Source of the DNA: Pandoraea capi
Lineage (GTDB): Bacteria > Pseudomonadota > Gammaproteobacteria > Burkholderiales > Burkholderiaceae
Length of the DNA: 64,000 nt
Direction: 5' to 3'
Assembly: GCF_902459735.1 (NCBI RefSeq)
Contig: NZ_CABPRV010000008.1
Span: forward strand, 124,001-188,000
The notes under the pieces are model-generated. The model was not told where the DNA came from, did not search any database, and saw only the letters and a program-made list of their open reading frames with translations. Both the position numbers and the translations under genes were made by a program. Position 1 is the first letter of the stretch. The number at the start of each line of letters is the position of its first letter. Shown piece after piece: positions 1 through 7,605 of this stretch.

Positions 1-777
1 GGGATCGAGTTGCTTCCCAACGTCTGACAGGTCCTGCGGCATCACCTGCACATATTTTTCATCGGCGTAGTGAGCCGACAGGCAGCGGTGCAGCGTTTCG
101 CCGTCCACGCCCGGGGCCAGCAGACGCGTCTCCAGCGGAATCGTCAGCACGATCCCTTGCCGGTACGAACTGTACGAAGGGATGAACATTGGCCGGAACG
201 CCAGTCCCGAATGCTGCTGGATTTCAGGCACATGCTTGTGCACCAGTTCCAGGCCGTACACGCGGTGCTGCGAACGGCTTATCGCATTCGGTCCTTCGTG
301 CTCGTCGACGCCCGCACGTCCGCGACCGGAATACCCCGCCACGGCGTTGATGCTCACAGGGTAGTCGCGCGGAATCAGCCCGGCATCGAGCAACGGCCGC
401 AGCAGCCCGACAGCGGCCGTCGGATAGCACCCCGGGTTGGAGACGCGGCGAGCGCTCGCAACGAGTGACGCCTGCTCTCTCGTCAGTTCCGGCAGGCCAT
501 ACACCCACTCGGCGTGCGTGCGGTGGGCGGAACTGGCATCGATGACCCGCACACGCGGATTGACGATGGACGCCGCCGCCTCGCGCGCTGCGGCATCCGG
601 CAAACAAAGAATCGCGATATCGCAATCGTTGATCGCTTCGGCACGGCGTTGCGGATCCTTGCGATGCGCGTCCGGCAGCGTGACCAGTTGAATATCGGTG
701 CGCCCGCGCAGCCTGTCATGAATCTGCAAGCCCGTGGTGCCCTGATCGCCATCGATGAAAATCAGCGGAGAAGCCAT
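1..777 (-). CDS. argC: N-acetyl-gamma-glutamyl-phosphate reductase, 3' end cut by window
   Basis: Third step of arginine synthesis: NADPH-dependent reduction of N-acetyl-glutamyl phosphate to the semialdehyde, in the cytoplasm. The translation starts [19 protein letters not shown], a Rossmann nucleotide-binding start with the glycine-rich turn DGDQGTTG, and carries the active-site motif SNPGCYPTA with the catalytic Cys near residue 116, the place expected for the shorter, type 2 ArgC. The 259 codons seen run off the left edge, so most of the protein is present but its C-terminus is missing. It is divergent from the LysR gene at 902, sharing about 125 bp of promoter DNA. The start at 777 is the only ATG that keeps the nucleotide-binding strand. 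Family assignment is firm. Confidence 0.9.
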   Translation of the reverse strand, partial: MASPLIFIDGDQGTTGLQIHDRLRGRTDIQLVTLPDAHRKDPQRRAEAINDCDIAILCLPDAAAREAAASIVNPRVRVIDASSAHRTHAEWVYGLPELTREQASLVASARRVSNPGCYPTAAVGLLRPLLDAGLIPRDYPVSINAVAGYSGRGRAGVDEHEGPNAISRSQHRVYGLELVHKHVPEIQQHSGLAFRPMFIPSYSSYRQGIVLTIPLETRLLAPGVDGETLHRCLSAHYADEKYVQVMPQDLSDVGKQLDP

Positions 778-901
778 GTCCGATTACCCCTATCTCTCGT
801 TCGTGAACCGTATCGAACTGTTATCTTCGCGCTGCGGGTAAAATAAAAAAAGTTGAATTTCATGAACCTGAAATTCCATTTTTCTGAATCAGGACATTGC
901 G

Positions 902-1786
902 ATGCGAGAGATCAGCCTGGACCGCTTGAAGACGCTCGTAGCCGTGGCCGACAGCGGCTCGTTTGCCGACGCCGCGCAGGCGCTGCATCTCTCGCCGCCG
1001 ACCGTCAGCCTGCACATCTCGGATCTGGAAGCCCGCGTGGGGGCGCAGTTGCTCTCGCGCAAGCGCGGGCATGTGCGGCCGACGTCCGTCGGCGAGGCGC
1101 TGGTCGAGCGCGCCCGGCGTTTGCTGGCCGACGCCGAGCGCACGCTGGAGGACATCGAGCGTCATGCACAGGGGCTGGCCGGACGCGTACGGATCGGCGC
1201 GTCCACCGGGGCCATCGCGCATATCCTGCCGCAGGCGCTCGAAACGCTGCGGCTGGATCATCCGGACATTGACGTCCAGGTCGCGATTCTGACGTCTCAG
1301 GAGACGCTCAGCCGTCTGCACCGCGGCGCGCTGGATCTGGGGCTGGTCGCCCTGCCGCAGCCGGAGGTCAAAGGGCTGACGATCCGGCAATGGCGACGCG
1401 ATCCCGTCATGGCCTTCCTGCCTGCGCACTGGTCCAGCCCGAAGACCGTGACGCCCGACTGGCTGGCCAGCCAGCCGCTCATCCTGAACGACAGCACCAC
1501 ACGCCTGTCGCGCCAGACAGCCGAGTGGTTTGCCGTGGCAGGCCATCGTCCGACGCCGCGTATCGAACTGAACTACAACGATGCGATCAAGAGTCTCGTC
1601 GCGGCTGGTTACGGCGCAGCCCTGCTGCCACACGAGGCCACGACACCCCATACCGACGAGCGCATTGCCATGCGTGCGCTACGTCCGGCGCTGTGGCGGG
1701 AGTTGGGCATCGCACACGCCACCGGCACGCTCGAACGCTCCACCCGGCACGTGCTCGACGCCCTGTGGGGACTACGCGTGCGCTGA
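902..1786 (+). CDS. LysR-family transcriptional regulator
   Basis: 294 residues, the usual LysR length. Residues 1-60 form the winged helix-turn-helix (FADAAQALHLSPPTVSLHISDLEARVG) and residues from about 92 on, starting GRVRIGAS, form the periplasmic-binding-protein-like effector domain. It is transcribed divergently from argC, so by the usual LysR arrangement it could act on that promoter, but nothing in the sequence ties it to arginine; this is inference. The gene ends against the chemoreceptor remnant on the opposite strand. Effector unknown. Confidence 0.9.
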   Translation: MREISLDRLKTLVAVADSGSFADAAQALHLSPPTVSLHISDLEARVGAQLLSRKRGHVRPTSVGEALVERARRLLADAERTLEDIERHAQGLAGRVRIGASTGAIAHILPQALETLRLDHPDIDVQVAILTSQETLSRLHRGALDLGLVALPQPEVKGLTIRQWRRDPVMAFLPAHWSSPKTVTPDWLASQPLILNDSTTRLSRQTAEWFAVAGHRPTPRIELNYNDAIKSLVAAGYGAALLPHEATTPHTDERIAMRALRPALWRELGIAHATGTLERSTRHVLDALWGLRVR

Positions 1787-1814
1787 CCTTCCTCTGCGCC
1801 TGCCAATCCCCCAT

Positions 1815-2285
1815 TCACGCCGCCGCGGCCACCGTGAACACGGCGACCGTGCCGCGCATGCGAGTGGCCTGCTCGTCGAGCGACTGGGAGGCTGCGGCCG
1901 CCTCCTCGACGAGCGCGGCATTTTGCTGGGTGACTTCTTCGATCTGCCCGATGGCCTGATGAATCTGCTGGATGCGGTGCCCCTGATCGTCCGACGCCGA
2001 GGCGATTTCGCCGACGATGCCCATGACACGCGTCACCGCCTGTTGCACCGACGCCGTCACCCGCCCGACTTCCTCTGCCTGTGAAGACCCCGCTTGCACG
2101 GTCACGACGGACTGTTCGATCAACCCCTTGATTTCCCTGGCAGCGCTCGACGAGCGCTGCGCGAGGTTGCGCACCTCGGCAGCCACCACGGCGAAGCCCC
2201 GTCCCTGTTCCCCCGCGCGCGCCGCTTCGACGGCGGCATTGAGCGCAAGGGCGTCGCATTGGCGGAAATCCCCGACTGCGGTCAC
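1815..2285 (-). pseudogene. Remnant of a methyl-accepting chemotaxis protein (C-terminal signalling tip only)
   Basis: From about residue 13 the frame reads [18 protein letters not shown] and continues through the highly conserved hairpin tip [15 protein letters not shown] and the usual receptor C-terminus [18 protein letters not shown]. This is roughly the last 145 residues of a receptor normally about 500-550 residues long. The sensor domain, membrane segments, HAMP domain and first half of the signalling hairpin are absent; upstream of about base 2262 the homology stops abruptly and becomes non-coding. It is therefore a 5'-deleted gene copy, unlikely to be expressed as a receptor. It lies tail to tail with the preceding LysR gene. 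Confidence 0.8.
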
Positions 2286-2316
2286 TTCCCGATGTGCTCG
2301 AATCCTGTGCTGATGT

Positions 2317-2348
2317 GGCAGACGCTAGAACGCTTTCAGACGTCTGCC
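2317..2348. terminator. Inverted repeat after the dioxygenase gene
   Basis: GGCAGACG and CGTCTGCC form 8-bp perfect arms around a 16-base spacer, starting 8 bases past the stop codon of the dioxygenase gene. There is no T-run, so a terminator role is only likely by position. Confidence 0.35.
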
Positions 2349-2355
2349 GAATCGC

Positions 2356-3246
2356 TCAGTGCCGCAGCGTAGTTTCCGGCGCGGTTTCCGACGAAGTTTT
2401 AGGCGCAGATTTCGAAGCCGTCGCAGGATTCAGAACGAAGTCGTAGTGCAGTGAATAGCTGCCGTCATCGCGCCGCACCCACGGCGCGATGAGCGAATGC
2501 CGCACGCCGAAGACGGCATCCGAATCGAGCCATTGATCGTCTTCCCGGAACACATGCGTGACGAGCGTCTCATAGCCCGTCGCTTCGATACGGAAGTGCA
2601 GATGCGCGGGACGCCACGGATGCCGCGCCGTCGCTGCCAGAAACTCGCCGACAGGGCCGTCGGTCGGGATCGGGTACGCCTCGGCCAGCACGCTGTGAAA
2701 GTGGTAACGCCCCTCGCTGTCGGCATGCAGCACGCCACGTCCCTGTGCGGCGTCGAGTTCGTCGCGCTGCACGTCGTAGAGACCTTGCGCGTCCGCTTGC
2801 CACACATCAATCTTTGCGCCCGCAATCGGACGCCCGGCCGGATCGAGCACGGCGCCGCTCACCTCGCAAGGCTCGCCCGCTGCGCCATTCGCCACGTCTG
2901 CGCCGTTATCGTAGTGCGGTGCGTCGTCGACGAAGAACGGTCCGAAAACCGTCGCTTCCGTGCATTGCGGCGGCTTGGCGTTGTTCATCGCAACGGTCAG
3001 CATCGATAGCCCCAGCACGTCGCTCAACAAGATGAACTCCTGCCGCTTGTCGTCGCACTTCTGACCGGTCGCGGTCAGGAAAGCGATGCCCTTGGCCCAT
3101 TCGTCTTCCGTCAGGCTCACTTCACGGGCGAAGTCGTGCAGATGGCGCACGAGACTGCCAAAGACCTCCTTAAGCCGAGGGTCCGGTGTGTCGGCGAGTC
3201 GGGCGATCACTTCCTGCGTGATCGTATGTTGGTCGAGGTTGCGCAT
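2356..3246 (-). CDS. Intradiol ring-cleavage dioxygenase, hydroxyquinol/catechol 1,2-dioxygenase type
   Basis: Non-haem Fe(III) enzyme that opens a catecholic ring between the two hydroxyls. The N-terminal helical dimerisation domain (about residues 1-100) precedes the catalytic beta-sandwich. The four iron ligands are visible: Tyr157 (QGLYDVQ), Tyr191 (EAYPIPTDGPVG), His215 and His217 (RPAHLHF). The spacing fits hydroxyquinol 1,2-dioxygenases at least as well as catechol 1,2-dioxygenases, and substrate cannot be fixed from sequence. The last 18 residues are a low-complexity Ser/Thr/Glu tail. AAGGA sits 6-7 bases before the ATG. It lies 24 bp behind the HxlR gene, so the two are probably one transcript. 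No muconate cycloisomerase or maleylacetate reductase gene is nearby, so the downstream pathway must be elsewhere. Confidence 0.88.
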   Translation of the reverse strand: MRNLDQHTITQEVIARLADTPDPRLKEVFGSLVRHLHDFAREVSLTEDEWAKGIAFLTATGQKCDDKRQEFILLSDVLGLSMLTVAMNNAKPPQCTEATVFGPFFVDDAPHYDNGADVANGAAGEPCEVSGAVLDPAGRPIAGAKIDVWQADAQGLYDVQRDELDAAQGRGVLHADSEGRYHFHSVLAEAYPIPTDGPVGEFLAATARHPWRPAHLHFRIEATGYETLVTHVFREDDQWLDSDAVFGVRHSLIAPWVRRDDGSYSLHYDFVLNPATASKSAPKTSSETAPETTLRH

Positions 3247-3270
3247 CGAATGTCCTTGAAATCGGAAGAG

Positions 3271-3687
3271 TTACTGCTTGTCGTACTGTTGTCTCGCCTC
3301 ACGAAACCCTTGTGCGTTGTCGATCACCCATCGCCACAGCGGCACCATGCCGGCGAGCAATCCGCGTCCGAGCGGCGTCAACTGATACTCCACACGCGGG
3401 GGCACTTCGCGGTAGTCGTGTCGCGAAATCAGACCGTCTCGTTCCAGTTGGCGCAACGTGCGTGTGAGCATGCGCTGCGTCACGCCGTCGAGCCGGCGCG
3501 CGATCTCCGCATGCCGCAGCGTGCCCGCCACGCCCAACGCATGCACGACGCCGAGCGACCAGCGGTTGCCCGCGTGGGTGAGGATCTCGCGCTTGAGGCC
3601 GTCGTCGTCGGCGCTGAGGGCATCGCACGCCTCGTGCGACTGCTGCAAGAGGGCGTCGAGCGAGGGAGTGTCCGGTGGCAGTATCAC
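3271..3687 (-). CDS. HxlR-family transcriptional regulator
   Basis: 138 residues with the HxlR winged-helix pattern: RWSLGVVHALG, then LRHAEIARRLDGVTQRMLTRTLRQLERDGLI and the wing VEYQLTPLG. Small cytoplasmic DNA-binding dimers of this family often control neighbouring aromatic or aldehyde detoxification genes. It is co-directional with the dioxygenase just downstream and divergent from the NmrA-type gene; the 64-bp region between them (3688-3751) holds GTTCG and CGCAAC half-sites in inverted orientation, a candidate operator serving both directions. Effector unknown. Confidence 0.87.
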   Translation of the reverse strand: MILPPDTPSLDALLQQSHEACDALSADDDGLKREILTHAGNRWSLGVVHALGVAGTLRHAEIARRLDGVTQRMLTRTLRQLERDGLISRHDYREVPPRVEYQLTPLGRGLLAGMVPLWRWVIDNAQGFREARQQYDKQ

Positions 3688-3751
3688 GCGTGTGCCTTCT
3701 TACCAAGGGTTCGTAACGTCACTATTATTCGCAACTTGACCGGAGTTGCAA

Positions 3752-4693
3752 ATGACCTATCGAATCCCCCACGACAATCACGTCCTCGTCCTCGGTGCCG
3801 GAGAACTCGGCGAATGCATGCTGCGTGAGATGGCCGTCCAGCGCGATGCGGGACGCGTCGCATCCGTTGCCGTTTTACTGCGTCCCGAGTCGGAAACGTC
3901 GTCGGATCGTCGCACGCGCCTCCATTCTGCGCTGCGCACGTGGCGAATCGATGTCGTCGAAGCCGATCTCGTGACGGCAGACGAAACGACGCTCGCCGAC
4001 ATCTTCCGCCCCTACACGCAGATCATCTGCTGCACGGGCTTCGTCGGTGGCCCGGGCACGCAGCGCAAGATCACGGGCGCTGTCCTCAAAGCCGGCGTCG
4101 CGCACTACATTCCCTGGCAATTCGGCGTGGATTACGACGTCGTTGGCCGGGGCAGTGGTCAGGACGTCTGGGACGAACAGCTCGACGTGCGCGACATGTT
4201 GCGCGCTCAGGACAAGGTGCGCTGGACCATCGTGTCGACGGGCATGTTCACGAGCTTCGTGCTGCTGCCGGCGTTCGGCCTCGTCGACCTCGATGCGGGG
4301 GTGGTGCATGCGCTGGGCGATCCCGACTTCTCGCTGACGGTCACAACGCCGCAGGACATCGGCCGCCTGACCGCGCTCATCGCCACCTCCCGGCCGGAAT
4401 TCGACGATCAGGTCGTACACGTGGCCAGCGACACGTTCACGTATCGCGAACTGGCGAGTACGCTGACGCAGGAACTCGGCAGACCGTTCACGCTGTCATG
4501 TTGCGATATCACGCAACTCAGGGCCGATCTGGCCGCGCATCCGGACAACACGATGCGCAAGTATCGGCTGTCGTTTGCACGCAAGGATGGCGTAGCATGG
4601 CCAGTGGCGCAGACGTTCAACGCGAAGGCAGGGATTGCGGTCACCGATCTCGCGGCATGGGTGCGCGAGTGGCGAACGGGACAGGAAGCGTAA
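3752..4693 (+). CDS. NmrA-like / isoflavone-reductase-type NAD(P)-binding oxidoreductase
   Basis: 313 residues. The N-terminus carries the NAD(P) loop VLVLGAGELGECML (GxGxxG around residues 15-20), and the body resembles atypical short-chain dehydrogenases of the NmrA/isoflavone reductase group, which reduce aromatic or phenolic substrates with NADPH or act as redox sensors. I took the ATG at 3752 rather than the TTG six bases earlier because GGAG at 3742-3745 stands six bases before it. Divergent from the HxlR gene, and so probably under its control. The true substrate is unknown; a link to the neighbouring ring-cleavage enzyme is inference. Confidence 0.8.
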   Translation: MTYRIPHDNHVLVLGAGELGECMLREMAVQRDAGRVASVAVLLRPESETSSDRRTRLHSALRTWRIDVVEADLVTADETTLADIFRPYTQIICCTGFVGGPGTQRKITGAVLKAGVAHYIPWQFGVDYDVVGRGSGQDVWDEQLDVRDMLRAQDKVRWTIVSTGMFTSFVLLPAFGLVDLDAGVVHALGDPDFSLTVTTPQDIGRLTALIATSRPEFDDQVVHVASDTFTYRELASTLTQELGRPFTLSCCDITQLRADLAAHPDNTMRKYRLSFARKDGVAWPVAQTFNAKAGIAVTDLAAWVREWRTGQEA

Positions 4694-4800
4694 TGAGGAT
4701 GAAGGCCGGGGACTAAAACCTGAACAACGACGAAGGCCAATCGAGCCGATTGCACCGGTTGATGCGAGACAACCAACGCATCGGCGCAAGGGCCGGTGCG

Positions 4801-4835
4801 GGTGCCACACGCGGAGATGACCCGCGTGTGGCACC
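4801..4835. terminator. Strong hairpin between convergent genes
   Basis: GGTGCCACACGCGG and CCGCGTGTGGCACC form perfect 14-bp arms around a 7-base loop. It lies between the 3' ends of the NmrA-type gene and the symporter gene. It has no T-run but is the strongest stem in the gap, so it may end transcription from both sides. Confidence 0.6.
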
Positions 4836-4905
4836 GAAAGCCGCGTGACACTTCACGCGACCTTGAGACGCTCAGGCAACCAGCGTCTCGGACATTTCAA
4901 GCCGT

Positions 4906-6399
4906 TCAGGCATTGCGCAGCGCCGGACGCGAGCCCTTGCCGAGCACCACGTTGGCGACCACGGCGACGACGATGTTCACCGCCAGCGCGATCAGGCCCG
5001 TGTACATCGAGTACTTGTCACCGCCGAGCGTGAACGTATGCACCGGCTTGACGCCGTCCGCAAACGCCAGCCAGCTGCCGCACACGATACCGAAGGCCCA
5101 GCCCGTGAGCAGTGCGCGTGCGCCGAACCAGCCCACGAACAGTCCGAACACCAGTGCCGGGAACGTCTGAAGAATCCACACGCCGCCGAGCAGTTGCAGG
5201 TCCAGCGCGAACTGCGTCGGCAGGAACAGGATGAACACCAGCGCGCCCAGCTTCACCACCAGCGACACGACCTTGGCCACCTTCGCCTCACCCTCGTTCG
5301 AAATATTCGGGTTGACGTAAGGCTTCCAGAAGTTGCGCGTGAAGAGGTTCGACGCACCGATGGACATCACCGCCGCCGGCACCAGCGCACCGATGGCGAT
5401 CGCGGCAAACGCAAAGCCTGCGAACCAGCTCGGGAACAGACCGTTGAACAGCGCCGGGACGACGTCGTTGTTGGTCGGCACCTTCACACCGGCAGCGTAG
5501 GCCATGAAGCCCAGCAGCGCGATCAGGCCGAGCAGCACGGTGTAGGCCGGCAGGAACACGGCATTCTTGCGAATCGTGTTGGCGTCCTTCGCGGCGAAGA
5601 TGCCGGTGAGCGTGTGCGGATACATGAACGCCGCGAGCGCCGAACCGAGCGCCAGCGTGGCGAACGGCAGGAACTGCGTCGGCTTGAGCGTCAGGCCCGT
5701 TGCACCGCCCTTGTTCGCGAAGACGTCGCGCGCCGAGTCGAACACCGCACCGTAGCCGCCCAGCTTTGCCGGCACCACGACCACGGCGACCAGCACCACG
5801 ATGTAGATCATCAGATCCTTGACGAACGCGATCAGCGCCGGTGCCCGCAGACCTGCCGAGTACGTGTACAGCGCGAGAATCACGAACGCAGCGAGCAGCG
5901 GCAATTCGCCCGTCAGCCCCAGCGCCTTGATCACGACTTCCATCCCGATCAGTTGCAGCGCGATGTAGGGCATCGTCGCGACGACACCGGTGAGCGCAAT
6001 CGCGAACTCCAGCGGACGCGACTGATAACGGCCGAAAACAACGTCGGCAGCCGTCACGTGACCGGCCTTGTGCGCCGCATGCCAGAGCTTCGGCATGATC
6101 AGGAAGACAATCGGATAGACGAGAATGGTGTACGGCAATGCGAAGAAGCCGTAAGCGCCGACCGCGTAGACCAGTGCCGGCACCGCGATCACGGTATAGG
6201 CGGTGTAGAAATCGCCGCCGACCAGGAACCACGTGATCCATGCACCGAAGTTACGTCCGCCCAGACCCCATTCGTCCAGATGGGCGCCTTTGTTCGACGG
6301 CCCGGCCATCCAGCGCGACGCCCAGAAACCCATGACGGTCACGAGGATGAAGAAAAATACGAAGACCGCGAGCGCGGTCCAGTTGATACCGGCGTCCAT
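4906..6399 (-). CDS. mctP: Sodium:solute symporter (SSS family), MctP-like monocarboxylate permease
   Basis: 497 residues with about 13 hydrophobic membrane segments and the SSS signature region GGRNFGAWITWFLVGGDFYTAYTVI near the N-terminus. SSS carriers bring solutes into the cell with sodium. The overall pattern, including the paired DUF3311 protein, matches MctP-type monocarboxylate (lactate, pyruvate, acetate-like) permeases, but substrate is a family-level guess. Its ATG immediately follows the TAA of the DUF3311 gene with no gap, so translation is surely coupled. A second pair of the same design lies at 7606-9299. Confidence 0.85.
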   Translation of the reverse strand: MDAGINWTALAVFVFFFILVTVMGFWASRWMAGPSNKGAHLDEWGLGGRNFGAWITWFLVGGDFYTAYTVIAVPALVYAVGAYGFFALPYTILVYPIVFLIMPKLWHAAHKAGHVTAADVVFGRYQSRPLEFAIALTGVVATMPYIALQLIGMEVVIKALGLTGELPLLAAFVILALYTYSAGLRAPALIAFVKDLMIYIVVLVAVVVVPAKLGGYGAVFDSARDVFANKGGATGLTLKPTQFLPFATLALGSALAAFMYPHTLTGIFAAKDANTIRKNAVFLPAYTVLLGLIALLGFMAYAAGVKVPTNNDVVPALFNGLFPSWFAGFAFAAIAIGALVPAAVMSIGASNLFTRNFWKPYVNPNISNEGEAKVAKVVSLVVKLGALVFILFLPTQFALDLQLLGGVWILQTFPALVFGLFVGWFGARALLTGWAFGIVCGSWLAFADGVKPVHTFTLGGDKYSMYTGLIALAVNIVVAVVANVVLGKGSRPALRNA

Positions 6400-6579
6400 T
6401 TACTCTTCCCCTTTCTTCAGACCATCGCGGAATACGATCCAGATCAGTAGCGAGGTCAGCGGCACCCAGGCGAACTGGTACCAGTAAAAGAAGGGAAAGC
6501 CCCAAAGGGACGGCAATTCACGGTTGTAGAACGGCACCCACAACAAACCGATGAACGGCAACAATAACAGTAACCGCAT
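6400..6579 (-). CDS. DUF3311 small membrane protein
   Basis: 59 residues, MRLLLLLPFIGLLWVPFYNR at the N-terminus followed by a second hydrophobic stretch, so two membrane segments and a short charged tail (RDGLKKGEE). DUF3311 proteins are regularly encoded directly before SSS symporters and are thought to be accessory subunits; their role is not settled. AGAGGAGA lies about 8 bases before the ATG. Its stop codon abuts the start of the mctP-like gene. Confidence 0.85.
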   Translation of the reverse strand: MRLLLLLPFIGLLWVPFYNRELPSLWGFPFFYWYQFAWVPLTSLLIWIVFRDGLKKGEE

Positions 6580-7018
6580 CTCAGCAGATCTCCTCTTGTT
6601 TTAATTCGACGAAGGCGCACATTAGCGACGCCTAAATACACTCTAGCCGAACGATGGTGGATTTGCCGGTGCGCCGGAAATCCCCATGAATCATGGGGTT
6701 TCACGAATGCGAAGCGATGTTGCGTGTATCGAAACCAATGCGCCGCGCCGCATTGTCGACGACGGTTTCAATGGCTGAAATGGACCACGATTTTCTTCGA
6801 TTTCATCGGGACTTACCTTGAAATATCAAGCACTGAATACGCACCACGAACAAGCGTGACGCACACAGATCACTGAAATACGTATTCAGCCTCGTTGAAT
6901 TTTTTGCGAAGAAAAATATTGACTTATTCTGATTCTTATCTACGTAGTGATACGTAGTCGGGTAAAACGCCCATCCGCCTGTCTCCATCCCGGCAGCTTT
7001 CGCCGTCGCAACACCGGG
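6580..7018. other. Non-coding gap between the ribH and DUF3311/mctP units
   Basis: About 440 bases, clearly poorer in GC than its surroundings, with no convincing gene. Two TACGTA palindromes stand exactly 10 bp apart (6941-6946 and 6951-6956), one helical turn, which could be a regulator site for the DUF3311/mctP transcript. I see no clear sigma-70 promoter or terminator. Confidence 0.5.
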
Positions 7019-7516
7019 TCATGTAAGACATGTCGCCGAGGTCGGCTCAGTCGGCCCGGTCGCCAGGTTCGCGAGCGCAAGCAGCATGCCGACGCAGGCG
7101 TCAGCGACTTCGCGGCCCTTGTGTCGCAGGTGCTCGCCGAAGAATGCGTAATGCTCGTCGTGCGAGTGAAAGTGATGCGGCGTGAGCGACATCGAGAAAA
7201 CGGGCACATCGGTGTCGAGTTGCACGCGCATCAGTCCGTCGACCACGGCTTGCGCCACGAACTCGTGACGATAAATGCCGCCATTGACGACCAGCGCGGC
7301 GCCGACGATCGCATCGTACTGTCCGCTTTGCGCGAGACGTCGGGCGAACAGCGGAATTTCGAACGCACCCGGCACATCGAAATGGCGGATGCATTCGGCA
7401 GGCACGCCCAGTTCGGCCATGCGTGACTGGAACGCGTCGCGGGCGCCGTCCAGCAGATCGGCGTGCCAGCCGGCCTGCACAAAGGCAATGCGGTGAATAT
7501 CGAGAGAATTCGTCAT
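7019..7516 (-). CDS. ribH: 6,7-dimethyl-8-ribityllumazine synthase, RibH2 type
   Basis: 165 residues. Penultimate step of riboflavin synthesis: condensation of the ribityl-aminopyrimidine with dihydroxybutanone phosphate. The motif VPGAFEIPL (about residues 48-56) and the catalytic-histidine segment LTPHHFHSHDEHYAFF are diagnostic; the PHHFH run with following acidic residues is the form seen in the second-type (RibH2) enzymes known from Brucella and rhizobia rather than the housekeeping enzyme. The ATG at 7516 aligns with the family start; the ORF is open for 22 further codons upstream but these show no family similarity. It stands alone among symporter genes, with no other rib gene in sight. 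A nested hairpin precedes it. Confidence 0.88.
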   Translation of the reverse strand: MTNSLDIHRIAFVQAGWHADLLDGARDAFQSRMAELGVPAECIRHFDVPGAFEIPLFARRLAQSGQYDAIVGAALVVNGGIYRHEFVAQAVVDGLMRVQLDTDVPVFSMSLTPHHFHSHDEHYAFFGEHLRHKGREVADACVGMLLALANLATGPTEPTSATCLT

Positions 7517-7528
7517 AACTAGTCTTTC

Positions 7529-7578
7529 GCGAGCCGCCCACGCCTGCCCGTCATGCGCCACTGGCGCAGGCGGCTCGC
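7529..7578. promoter_or_regulatory. Nested inverted repeat in the ribH leader / symporter 3' end
   Basis: Outer arms GCGAGCCGCC (7529-7538) and GGCGGCTCGC (7569-7578) are perfect over 10 bp; inside, TGCGCCA and TGGCGCA (7554-7560, 7562-7568) form a second perfect stem with a one-base turn. On the minus strand this lies after the symporter stop (7606) and ends 12 bases before the ribH start, right beside its GAAAG ribosome-binding sequence. It could be a terminator or a structure that gates ribH translation. Confidence 0.5.
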
Positions 7579-7605
7579 TCACTTCCTCATTTCATTGGCG
7601 ACATA

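Noticed and set aside
5038-6450. A 470-codon plus-strand frame opposite the mctP-like gene
   Set aside because: Composition is Arg, Gln and His repeats complementary to membrane-helix codons; not a protein.
6803-6988. 61-codon minus-strand frame in the AT-rich gap
   Set aside because: No ribosome-binding site, no recognisable family, composition like non-coding DNA.
7517-7605. FMN riboswitch in the ribH leader
   Set aside because: The space holds a simple nested hairpin; the conserved multi-helix FMN element and its GGGGC/GAAAUUCCC-type segments are not there.
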